Under the pieces are notes generated by a model. It saw nothing but the letters and a program-made list of their open reading frames with translations. It was not told where the DNA came from and did not search any database. The position numbers and the translations under genes were made by a program. A stretch of 64,000 nt of DNA from JBEKIK01 sp963838495 (lineage in GTDB: Bacteria > Planctomycetota > Planctomycetia > Pirellulales > Thermoguttaceae): assembly GCA_963838495.1 (NCBI GenBank), contig CAWIRC010000001.1, positions 2,728,001-2,792,000 of the forward strand. The letters run 5' to 3'. Within the stretch, counting starts at the first letter, position 1. Every line of letters begins with the position of its first letter. Of the stretch, positions 9,935-16,997 are shown in pieces.

Positions 9935-10162
9935 ATGGATAATTTGCCCGACGACCAGTCTTCTTATGCCAATGCGATGGTATGGGTATCGCGCATTACC
10001 TCCATCTCGATGGAAATGGTCATACCCGGATTGATCGGTTACTACTTGCTCGATCGGTGGTTGGGGACAAAAGTGGTTTTTTTGATTCTGGGTTTGATTC
10101 TGGGGTTAGTGGGTGGAATATGGCAACTGATTAAATTAACGAAACAAAATAACGGCCGTTAA
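9935..10162 (+). CDS. atpZ: AtpZ/AtpI family protein
   Basis: A 75-residue protein with two transmembrane helices: MEMVIPGLIGYYLLDRWLGT and VVFLILGLILGLVGGIWQL. GYYLLDRWLGT matches the G-x-x-x-D-x-x-x-G-T pattern of the AtpZ/AtpI family (small membrane proteins encoded ahead of F-type ATP synthases, thought to aid assembly or carry Mg/Ca). It is first in the atp operon, 11 bp before the next gene. The ribosome-binding site is weak. Confidence 0.85.
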   Translation: MDNLPDDQSSYANAMVWVSRITSISMEMVIPGLIGYYLLDRWLGTKVVFLILGLILGLVGGIWQLIKLTKQNNGR

Positions 10163-10173
10163 AACTAAAAACC

Positions 10174-10575
10174 ATGTGGCAAACCTTGCGCAAACAAGGC
10201 ATTTTCATCCGCTCTGTGGCGCTGGTGATCTATGAGATATTGTTACTGGCTGTTATAACACCATTTTTATGGATGATGGGTTCGAAATGGAGTTTGGTTG
10301 CCGCGGGTATAGCCGTCGGACTGTGCACGGCGGGCGCGGTTTTGGGGCTCTGGATCCACCATGTTTTTTGTGATCAAAAATATGCGTTGACCGCGCTGGT
10401 GCTTGGCATGTCGGTAAACATGGGCATACCCATGGCCTTCGGGGTGGCCATCCATCTGCACGGTGGGCCACTTTCCGAATCAGGATTCTTGTACTATCTT
10501 TTATTCTTTTACTTGTTCACTCTGGCAATGAAAACCGTTCTGACGTTGCCTTTACCACGGCAAAGCGATGGCTGA
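10174..10575 (+). CDS. ATP synthase subunit I-like membrane protein
   Basis: 133 residues with four predicted membrane helices (near 14-36, 40-64, 72-95 and 107-128), the topology of AtpI, the accessory protein that assists assembly of the c-ring. It overlaps the start of atpB by 8 bases, so translation is probably coupled. Sequence conservation in AtpI is low, so the assignment rests mainly on size, topology and position. Confidence 0.65.
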   Translation: MWQTLRKQGIFIRSVALVIYEILLLAVITPFLWMMGSKWSLVAAGIAVGLCTAGAVLGLWIHHVFCDQKYALTALVLGMSVNMGIPMAFGVAIHLHGGPLSESGFLYYLLFFYLFTLAMKTVLTLPLPRQSDG

Positions 10576-11386
10576 TCCAGTAAAACTCGCCGAACACGTC
10601 AAGGACAGCGACATTTTCGAGTTGCCGTTTCAGACGCACATACCCATTCCGCAGCCTTTCGAGGCCCTGGGATTGAAATTGCACCTCAGCAAGTTCATGG
10701 TGCTGGAACTGGTGGTGGCGGTGCTGATGCTTTTGATTTTCATTCCCCTGGCGCGGCGAATCCGAAACGGTGAAATATCCCGCGGACGTTTCTGGAACAT
10801 GTTCGAGGCCATGCTCTTGTTCGTTCGCGACAAAATGGTGCGGCCGGCCATCGGGCATCACGACGCCGATCGCTTTTTGCCTTTTATTTGGACATTGTTT
10901 TTCTTCATTCTTTTTTGCAATCTGCTGGGCTTGCTCCCCTGGACCGGATCGCCGACCGCCGATTTCGCGGTGACCAGCGCATTGGCCCTTGTTGCCTTCG
11001 GCACTGTAATCGGAGCGGGCATGAAGAAGTACGGAATGATAAAGTTCTGGATCGGTTTGTGCCCGCCCATGGACATGCCGTTTATATTAAAAATATTTCT
11101 AGTGCCCATGATTCTGATCATCGAGATATTCGGATTGTTTATAAAGCACACGATATTGGCCGTTCGTCTTTTGGCCAACATGTATGCGGGGCATATAGTG
11201 TTGATAGTAATCATTGCGTTTATTGCGGATTTCGCCGCCTCGATATTTTGGCCCGGCGTAGCCCTGGCCAGCGTGCTGGGCGGCGTGGCGCTATGCATGT
11301 TGGAATTGTTGGTGGCCTTTATCCAGGCCTATATTTTTGCCTTTTTAACCGCGTTGTTTATCGGTATGGCGGTCCATCAGCACTGA
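10568..11386 (+). CDS. atpB: F0F1 ATP synthase subunit a
   Basis: 272 residues, full length. The proton-path signature is present in helix 4, TILAVRLLANMYAGH, which contains the essential Arg in the R-x-x-x-N-x-x-AGH context. C-terminal helices LELLVAFIQAYIFAFLTALFI also match the family. Subunit a forms the half-channels that feed ions to the c-ring. The gene overlaps its upstream neighbour and precedes atpE by about 50 bp. Confidence 0.95.
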   Translation: MADPVKLAEHVKDSDIFELPFQTHIPIPQPFEALGLKLHLSKFMVLELVVAVLMLLIFIPLARRIRNGEISRGRFWNMFEAMLLFVRDKMVRPAIGHHDADRFLPFIWTLFFFILFCNLLGLLPWTGSPTADFAVTSALALVAFGTVIGAGMKKYGMIKFWIGLCPPMDMPFILKIFLVPMILIIEIFGLFIKHTILAVRLLANMYAGHIVLIVIIAFIADFAASIFWPGVALASVLGGVALCMLELLVAFIQAYIFAFLTALFIGMAVHQH

Positions 11387-11435
11387 GAAGATGCGGCCGC
11401 GGCGAGGAAAACTTTTTTGCAAGGAGATAAATCCA

Positions 11436-11747
11436 GTGAACAGGTTGATGAGAATTGCATTGTTGTGCGCCGCCGTGTTGTTCAGCGCGGCCGCGCCCCT
11501 CTGGGCTCAAGAGGCCGAGGCCGCTAAAACGACCAATTTGAACATTTTGCAAGGGGCCGCGTTCGGTGCCGGTTTGGTGATTTTAGGGGCCGGTTATGGA
11601 ATAGGAAAAATCGGTTCCTGCGCGGTGGAAAATATGGCCCGGCAACCGGAAGTGGCCGGCAACATCCAAACCGCGATGATTATTTCCGCCGCGCTTATAG
11701 AAGGAGCCACCTTTTTCGCCTTGATTGTGTGTATTACAAAAACTTGA
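11436..11747 (+). CDS. atpE: F0F1 ATP synthase subunit c, with N-terminal signal peptide
   Basis: About 103 residues. I chose GTG 11436 because AAGGAGA lies at 11421-11427. ATG 11448 is the alternative. Unlike the usual ~80-residue subunit, it begins with a signal-peptide-like extension (LLCAAVLFSAAAPLWAQ), as in several planctomycetes. The hairpin follows: helix 1 with GAGYGIGKIG and the polar loop ENMARQPE, helix 2 with the ion-binding Glu in ALIEGATFFALIV. The Glu is followed by Gly, and the Gln found in Na+-type rotors is Ile here, so I infer H+ coupling. Confidence 0.93.
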   Translation: MNRLMRIALLCAAVLFSAAAPLWAQEAEAAKTTNLNILQGAAFGAGLVILGAGYGIGKIGSCAVENMARQPEVAGNIQTAMIISAALIEGATFFALIVCITKT

Positions 11748-11801
11748 TCGTTTGTGTGGCAAAATAGATCGAAATGCCTCGAACTCCAAGGCGACGGTAC
11801 T

Positions 11802-12473
11802 ATGTTTACTCGAATTGTAGTCAGCTTGGCGATCGCCCTGACCTTGTGGGCGTTTTGCCTCCCGGCCCCGGCCCAAGACGCACAGCATGCCGCCGGCAAG
11901 CCGGCGAATTCCGGCGAAACCGCGGCTGGCCAAGAAGAAGGCAATATGAATCCGATTCCCATGTCCTGGCAGCAGGTCAAAGGCGATCTGACGATCTGGA
12001 CCGCCGTCGTGTTCCTGGTGCTTATGGTCGTCCTCTGGAAATTCGCCTGGGGGCCCTTGAGCGAAGGGCTGGACAAGCGGGAACAGCATATAGCCGATCA
12101 GATCTTCCAGGCCCAGGAGGCCAACCAAAAGGCCAAGGATATGCTGGCCGATTATGATAAAAAACTGGCCGGCTCGCAGGACGAGGTCCGCGCGATCCTG
12201 GAAAAGGGCCGTCGCGACGCCGAGCAGGTGGGCCGGGAAATGATCGAAAAGGCCAAGGCCGACGCCAAGGCCGAAGCCCAGCGGGCGCTGAAGCAGATCG
12301 ACGCCGCTATGGCCGGGGCCATCAAGGAACTGGCCGACCGCAGCGCCGCCATGGCCGTCGAACTGGCCGGCAAGATCGTCCACGCCCGGCTCAATCCCAA
12401 GGACCACGCCAAGCTCATCGAGCAGGCCGTGGCCGGATTCGCCGAGAGCAAAAATATGGCAAGCAAAAATTAG
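11802..12473 (+). CDS. atpF: F0F1 ATP synthase subunit b, with N-terminal signal peptide
   Basis: About 224 residues from ATG 11802 (weak AAGG upstream). There is an apparent signal peptide (RIVVSLAIALTLWAFCLPAPAQ), then a polar stretch, then the single membrane anchor LTIWTAVVFLVLMVVLWKFAW. A long Ala/Lys/Glu coiled coil forms the peripheral stalk (LDKREQHIADQIFQAQEANQ onward). The extra cleavable leader makes it longer than the usual ~160 residues. The TAG stop at 12471-12473 runs straight into a heptamer-repeat array and then a family B repeat. Confidence 0.93.
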   Translation: MFTRIVVSLAIALTLWAFCLPAPAQDAQHAAGKPANSGETAAGQEEGNMNPIPMSWQQVKGDLTIWTAVVFLVLMVVLWKFAWGPLSEGLDKREQHIADQIFQAQEANQKAKDMLADYDKKLAGSQDEVRAILEKGRRDAEQVGREMIEKAKADAKAEAQRALKQIDAAMAGAIKELADRSAAMAVELAGKIVHARLNPKDHAKLIEQAVAGFAESKNMASKN

Positions 12474-12501
12474 TGTGCGGTGGGCAGTGTACAGTGGGCA
12501 G
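12474..12501. repeat. Heptamer array after atpF (GTGGGCA type)
   Basis: Four degenerate 7-bp units beginning at the atpF stop: TGTGCGG, TGGGCAG, TGTACAG, TGGGCAG. This is the start of the 256-bp atpF-atpH gap. Confidence 0.75.
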
Positions 12502-12528
12502 ACATATCGTTTATTGATTATTAGGAAA

Positions 12529-12605
12529 GTAATGTCAAATTTTTCGTCTGAGCCGGGCCGTGTCGGCCCGGAAATGCCGGGGCGACACGCCACGGCTCTG
12601 ATTTA
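12529..12605. repeat. Dispersed repeat family B, copy 2
   Basis: About 80 bp in the atpF-atpH gap, nearly identical in layout to 1734-1815: GTAATGT, TTTTTCGTC, GAGCCGGGCCGTGTCGG, GGAAATGCCGGGGCGACACG, CGGCTCTGATTT. The core is self-complementary. Confidence 0.75.
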
Positions 12606-12680
12606 CTTTACGACATTGTTTTCCCGACATTCAATAGCCGCAAGCAGGCGCCATGCAAAACATGGTCGGCAAGCGGCTAA

Positions 12681-12729
12681 ACTGAAAACTGATTACTGTA
12701 AACTGATAACTGTAAACCGATAACTCGAC
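12681..12729. repeat. Heptamer array before atpH (ACTGATA type)
   Basis: Seven contiguous degenerate 7-bp units ending at the base before the atpH ATG: ACTGAAA, ACTGATT, ACTGTAA, ACTGATA, ACTGTAA, ACCGATA, ACTCGAC. No purine-rich ribosome-binding site remains upstream of atpH. Confidence 0.85.
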
Positions 12730-13389
12730 ATGCCCGAATCCCAAGACATTACCGCCGAGCATGCCCGCACCGCGGCACGCATCGAGGCCGACGTGGGTGT
12801 GGGGCATATTGCCGAGGTTTACGCCCAGGCCGTCTTGGGCGCCGCCGAGGCCGCCGGGCAAACCCAGGCCCTCGTGGATGAATTCGACTTGCTCGTGACA
12901 AGCTTGCTCGACCGGCAACCCAAGTTCGAGGCCTTAATCGGCTCGATGATGGTCTCGCACGAGGAGATAGCGGGCGTGTTGGACCGCGTGCTGGGCGGCC
13001 GGGTGTCGCCGCTTCTGCTCAATTCGCTGAAGGTGCTTTCGCGCCATGGCCGCTTGAACTGTTTGCGGCAGATTCACGGCCGCCTGCACGACCTATACGA
13101 TGCCCTGCAAAACCGCGTCAAAATCCGCTTGACCACGGCCCAGCCCATCGGCGCCGAATTGGCCAGCCGCATCCGCATTGCCCTGCGGGCCAAGCTCGAA
13201 GGCGAGCCGGTCCTGGATCTGGCCGTCGATCCCAAGCTGATCGGCGGGGCGGTGCTCCGCCTGGGCGACACCGTTTATGACAACTCCATAGCCAACCAAC
13301 TGGAAATTCTCCGTCAACAAATGATGGATAGGAGTGCCAATGAAATTCAAAGCCGACGAAATCGTTTCCGTTATCCGGCAGGAAATTGA
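12730..13389 (+). CDS. atpH: F0F1 ATP synthase subunit delta
   Basis: 219 residues, slightly longer than the typical ~180. It matches the OSCP/delta family: VGHIAEVYAQAVLGAAEAAG near the N-terminus, FEALIGSMMVSHEEIAGVLDRV in the middle and PKLIGGAVLRLGDTVYDNSI near the C-terminus. It links the peripheral stalk to the F1 head. The 3' end overlaps atpA by about 50 bases, so the last ~16 residues come from the overlap. The start has no clear Shine-Dalgarno sequence, and a heptamer array abuts the ATG. Confidence 0.93.
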   Translation: MPESQDITAEHARTAARIEADVGVGHIAEVYAQAVLGAAEAAGQTQALVDEFDLLVTSLLDRQPKFEALIGSMMVSHEEIAGVLDRVLGGRVSPLLLNSLKVLSRHGRLNCLRQIHGRLHDLYDALQNRVKIRLTTAQPIGAELASRIRIALRAKLEGEPVLDLAVDPKLIGGAVLRLGDTVYDNSIANQLEILRQQMMDRSANEIQSRRNRFRYPAGN

Positions 13390-14878
13390 AAAGTTCGAAT
13401 CGCGCATCGACGTCCGCGAAGTGGGCCGGGTGATCGAGGTGGGCGACGGCATCGCCCGGGTCTACGGCCTGTCCGGCGTGATGTCGGGCGAGATGGTCGA
13501 GTTCCCCGGCGAAATTTTCGGCCTGGCCTTCAACCTCGAAGAAAACTCCGTGGGCGTGATCATCCTCGGCGACTACCTGAGTATCAGCGGCGGCGACGAA
13601 GTCAAAAGCACCGGCCGCCTGCTATCCGTGCCCGTGGGCGACGCCGTGCTGGGCCGGGTCATCGATCCGCTGGGCAATCCGCTGGACGGCGGCGGGCCGA
13701 TCGTCAGCACCCAGCGCAGGCTGGTGGAATCCGACGTGCCGGGCGTGGCCCAGCGCCAGCCGGTGAAAGTGCCACTGCAAACCGGCATCAAGGCCATCGA
13801 CTCCATGACGCCCATCGGCCGCGGCCAGCGGGAACTCATAATCGGCGACCGCAAGACCGGCAAAACCGCCATCTGCATCGATGCCATCATCAATCAAAAA
13901 GATACCGACGTGAAGTGCTTTTACGTGGCCATCGGGCAAAAGGAATCGACCGTGGCCGGACTGATCGAGGTCCTGCGCAAGTACGGCGCCATGGACTACA
14001 CCACGGTGATCGTGGCCGGGGCCAGCGACCCCGCGCCGCTGCAATACATCGCCCCTTACGCCGGCTGCGCCATGGCCGAGTATTTCACCTACAAGGGCGG
14101 CGACACGCTGGTGATCTACGACGACCTGTCGAAGCAGGCCCAGGCATATCGGCAACTTTCGCTATTGATGCGCCGCCCGCCCGGACGCGAGGCATATCCC
14201 GGCGATATTTTCTATTGCCACAGCCGGCTCTTGGAACGTGCCGCCAAGCTCAGCGACGAACTGGGCGGCGGCTCGCTTACGGCCCTGCCCATCGTGGAAA
14301 CGCTGGAAGGAGAGGTCTCGGCCTACATCCCCACCAACGTGATCTCCATCACCGACGGGCAGATTTATCTCCAGCCCGACCTGTTCTTCGCCGGCCAGCG
14401 CCCGGCCATGAACGTGGGCATATCGGTGTCGCGCGTGGGCGGGGCGGCGCAGGTGCCGGCCATGAAAAAAGTTGCCGGCGGGCTGAGGCTCGACCTGGCC
14501 GCCTTCCGCGAACTGGAGGCCTTTGCCCAACTGGGCACCGACCTGGACGCCGCCACCCAGGCCCGGCTCGACCGCGGCTACCACATGACCGAACTGCTGA
14601 AGCAAGGCCTGTACCAGCCCATGCAAGTGACCGACCAGGTGCTAAGCATCTACGCCGGCACGCGCGGGCATTTGGATAAAATCCCGCTGGGCGAAGTCCA
14701 CAATTGGGAGCAAGGCTTTTTGCAATACATTCACGATGAGAATGCGAATATTTGGAAAAAGATCACCGACACGAGGCAAATGGACGACGCCGCCATGGCC
14801 GCCGTGGACAAGGCCATTGAAGAATTCCAAAAACGATACGCCGCGAAACATTCCGCCAAAGAAACCGTAACCGTGTAA
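13340..14878 (+). CDS. atpA: F0F1 ATP synthase subunit alpha
   Basis: 512 residues, full length. ATG 13340 has ATAGGAG five bases upstream; an in-frame GTG at 13334 is less likely. The Walker A motif GDRKTGKT lies at about residue 170. Other alpha signatures are VYGLSGVMSGEMVEFPG, GIKAIDSMTPIGRGQRELI and ISVSRVGGAAQ. It forms the non-catalytic nucleotide-binding subunit of the F1 hexamer. The downstream gap to atpG is expanded from tens of bases to about 1.16 kb by an insertion sequence. Confidence 0.97.
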   Translation: MKFKADEIVSVIRQEIEKFESRIDVREVGRVIEVGDGIARVYGLSGVMSGEMVEFPGEIFGLAFNLEENSVGVIILGDYLSISGGDEVKSTGRLLSVPVGDAVLGRVIDPLGNPLDGGGPIVSTQRRLVESDVPGVAQRQPVKVPLQTGIKAIDSMTPIGRGQRELIIGDRKTGKTAICIDAIINQKDTDVKCFYVAIGQKESTVAGLIEVLRKYGAMDYTTVIVAGASDPAPLQYIAPYAGCAMAEYFTYKGGDTLVIYDDLSKQAQAYRQLSLLMRRPPGREAYPGDIFYCHSRLLERAAKLSDELGGGSLTALPIVETLEGEVSAYIPTNVISITDGQIYLQPDLFFAGQRPAMNVGISVSRVGGAAQVPAMKKVAGGLRLDLAAFRELEAFAQLGTDLDAATQARLDRGYHMTELLKQGLYQPMQVTDQVLSIYAGTRGHLDKIPLGEVHNWEQGFLQYIHDENANIWKKITDTRQMDDAAMAAVDKAIEEFQKRYAAKHSAKETVTV

Positions 14879-14917
14879 TGATCGAATGCAAATTGAACAA
14901 ATGATCCTCTCGGAGCG

Positions 14918-14934
14918 ACCATGCTTCGCATGGT
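14918..14934. repeat. Palindrome after atpA
   Basis: ACCATGC, loop TTC, GCATGGT: a perfect 7-bp stem 40 bp downstream of the atpA stop. There is no T-run, so it is not a canonical terminator. Confidence 0.6.
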
Positions 14935-14966
14935 GCCCCCGGGACTAAACATTAAAAACTGATAAT

Positions 14967-16001
14967 GGTCTTGTTGACTAATTCCACTCGAACAAAGGAA
15001 GTCCGAGGTGGGTGTATTTGTTAAGGATTTTAGATCTTAGTCGTGTTTCTGTTTTTTGATTTTGAATCAAACGGTTTTTCAAATGGTCGCCGAAGCAACA
15101 TTTCATTCGATACATGGCTGTTTCCGAAAGGCTGCGGCGATGGTAGCCGACTCGCTCTTTCCAGTGCCTGCGGCCGTGGCGGCGGATTTCTCGAATCGCC
15201 AAGTCCCGTGCCAGAGGACGGCCACGAGAATTTCCGTGTCGCGAAATCTTCGCGTTGCGTCGCGGCGGGATGATTGCCTTTATCCCGCGTTTTTTCAACG
15301 TTCTGTAAACCTTTCGTTGATCGTAAGCTCCGTCGCCATACAATTTTTCAACCGGCGAGTGGACTTGATCCAACAGGTTGTCCGTTTGGCCGGCGTCATC
15401 GCAACTATTTTCCGTCATGGTTTCCGCCACGATCTCATGCGTATCCGGATTGATCGCCAAATGCAACTTTCGCCAGAAACGACGTTTCGTTTTGCCATGC
15501 TTACGCATTTTCCATTCGCCTTCGCCGAAAACCTTAAGCCCGGTGCTGTCTACAACCACGTCGATCGGGCCGGTATGTTTTCTAACTTCCAGCAATATAG
15601 CCATTTTCGCTGCTCGCTTGGCCAACGACGTATAATCCGGTATATCAATGATTACTTCCATCAGTTCGGCAAGCGATTTTCCCAATCCTTCCGTTTGGCG
15701 ATAGGGCAATTGAAAAAGCTCTCGCAAAACGAGCATACACTCGATTGCCGTATCGCTGAAGACAAAAGGGTGTCCAACCTTGGGTTTCGCATTGTTGTGA
15801 TGCCATTTGTCAATCGTGTCCTCGTTAAACCAGAAGGTAATCGACCCCCGCTTAACGAGAGACTCGTTGTATTTTCTCCAATTTGTTATTTTATACGTAC
15901 CTTTGCGTGTCCCGGCCATGTCGAAACTCCTTTCATGACGTTTGTGTTGTTAGGTTCCTCCTTGTTTTACGTACTGAACGCATGAATAGTTCGACAAGAC
16001 C
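14967..16001 (-). mobile_element. IS5-family (IS903-like) insertion sequence between atpA and atpG
   Basis: 1,035 bp with imperfect 18-bp terminal inverted repeats. The left end reads GGTCTTGTTGACTAATTC and the right end, inverted, GGTCTTGTCGAACTATTC. From memory this resembles the IS903 end (GGCTTTGTTGAATAAATC). Flanks are 9-bp near-duplications, ACTGATAAT (14958-14966) and ACTGATAAC (16002-16010), as expected for IS903-type transposition. The flanks are themselves units of the local heptamer array, so the duplication could be pre-existing. It is oriented against the operon. Confidence 0.88.
14978..15919 (-). CDS. IS5-family transposase (DDE, IS903-like)
   Basis: A 313-residue, apparently intact transposase occupying almost the whole element. 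The family pattern FQLPYRQTEGL, then DIPDYTSLAKRA, precedes the DDE catalytic residues. The first Asp is in VVVDSTGLKVFGEGEW, the second in LYGDGAYDQRKVY, and the Glu in SETAMYRMK. No frameshift is present, so the element may be active. Its transcription runs antisense to atpA and atpG. Confidence 0.93.
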   Translation of the reverse strand: MAGTRKGTYKITNWRKYNESLVKRGSITFWFNEDTIDKWHHNNAKPKVGHPFVFSDTAIECMLVLRELFQLPYRQTEGLGKSLAELMEVIIDIPDYTSLAKRAAKMAILLEVRKHTGPIDVVVDSTGLKVFGEGEWKMRKHGKTKRRFWRKLHLAINPDTHEIVAETMTENSCDDAGQTDNLLDQVHSPVEKLYGDGAYDQRKVYRTLKKRGIKAIIPPRRNAKISRHGNSRGRPLARDLAIREIRRHGRRHWKERVGYHRRSLSETAMYRMKCCFGDHLKNRLIQNQKTETRLRSKILNKYTHLGLPLFEWN

Positions 16002-16036
16002 ACTGATAACTATAAACTGACAACTGTGAACTTCAC
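16002..16036. repeat. Heptamer array before atpG (ACTGATA type)
   Basis: Five 7-bp units ending just before the atpG ATG at 16039: ACTGATA, ACTATAA, ACTGACA, ACTGTGA, ACTTCAC. A partial copy remains at 14958-14965 on the other side of the IS, so the element landed inside this array. The family is the same as at 12681-12729. Confidence 0.85.
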
Positions 16037-16038
16037 CG

Positions 16039-16920
16039 ATGGCCAAGGCCAAAACTTTTGACAAACGCCGCAAGTCGATCAAGAACATCCGCAAGATCAC
16101 GCGGACCATGGAGCTGATCTCCACCGCGCGGTTCAAGCGGGCGATGAATCGGGCCATCGCCGCCACGGCCTACACAAAGCAAATCACCAAACTGGTGGGA
16201 AACCTGCTCCGTAGCGGCCTGGAGGTCTCGCATCCCCTGCTCGAGCCCCGCCCGGAAGTGAAAAACGTGATCTTGCTCGTGCTTACGGCCAACCGGGGAC
16301 TCTGCGCCGGGTATAACGGCAGCGTGCTGCGCCTGGCCAACGCGCGGCTGAAGGAATTGCGGCAGCAGGCGCCGCAAGTGCGACTGGAAGTCTCCGGCAA
16401 GCGCGGGGTTTCGTATTTTCGCTTTCGCGGCATCACACCGGACGAGCGGTTTACGCATTTCGAAGACAAGCCCGCCTTCCACGAGGTGGACGTGCTTGCC
16501 AGACGGTATTTGGAGGATTTCCAAACCGGCGCTCTGGACCGGCTGGACGTGGCCTACACGAAATTCGAGAGTTCCAGCCGCCAGTTCGCGGTGATCGAAA
16601 CGCTGTTGCCCATCGCGCAGTTGGAAGGCGTGGCCGAGGAAGAGGCCCGGCTGGCCAAAACGCAATATGAGTTTCTGCCTTCGGCCAAGAGCATTTTGGA
16701 CGAGGTCGTGCCGGCCAGTTTTAAGGCCAAGTTGTTCAAGTGTTTTCTGGACGCGGCCGTAAGCGAGCAGATCGCGCGGATGACGGCCATGAAGGCCGCC
16801 ACCGAAAACGCCGACTCGATGATCGCCCACCTGTCGATGTCCTACAACCGCGCCCGGCAAGGACAGATCACGAGCGAACTGCTGGAGATCATCGGCGGGG
16901 CTGAGGCGCTGGAGAAGTAA
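16039..16920 (+). CDS. atpG: F0F1 ATP synthase subunit gamma
   Basis: 293 residues, full length. The N-terminal helix RRKSIKNIRKITRTMELISTA and the C-terminal helix ATENADSMIAHLSMSYNRARQ are the paired coiled coil of the central rotor shaft. LTANRGLCAGYNGSV is the conserved Rossmann-like motif. It follows the IS903-like element by 37 bp and has no obvious Shine-Dalgarno sequence in the heptamer array ahead of it. Confidence 0.96.
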   Translation: MAKAKTFDKRRKSIKNIRKITRTMELISTARFKRAMNRAIAATAYTKQITKLVGNLLRSGLEVSHPLLEPRPEVKNVILLVLTANRGLCAGYNGSVLRLANARLKELRQQAPQVRLEVSGKRGVSYFRFRGITPDERFTHFEDKPAFHEVDVLARRYLEDFQTGALDRLDVAYTKFESSSRQFAVIETLLPIAQLEGVAEEEARLAKTQYEFLPSAKSILDEVVPASFKAKLFKCFLDAAVSEQIARMTAMKAATENADSMIAHLSMSYNRARQGQITSELLEIIGGAEALEK

Positions 16921-16930
16921 CAGGGATTGT

Positions 16931-16951
16931 AAATTGCAAATTGCAAATTGA
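16931..16951. repeat. Heptamer array after atpG (AAATTGC type)
   Basis: Three units, AAATTGC, AAATTGC, AAATTGA, starting 10 bp after the atpG stop. They are the reverse complement of the TGCAATT array at 18758-18799 on the far side of the IS701-like element, so the two could pair as a long-range stem. Confidence 0.8.
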
Positions 16952-16997
16952 ACAAACGATTTTGCATTATATGCAAGTATAATTTTTTAGGTACTTA

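Noticed and set aside
12681..12729. Heptamer arrays as CRISPR repeats
   Set aside because: Units are 7 bp, contiguous and degenerate with no spacers and no cas genes.
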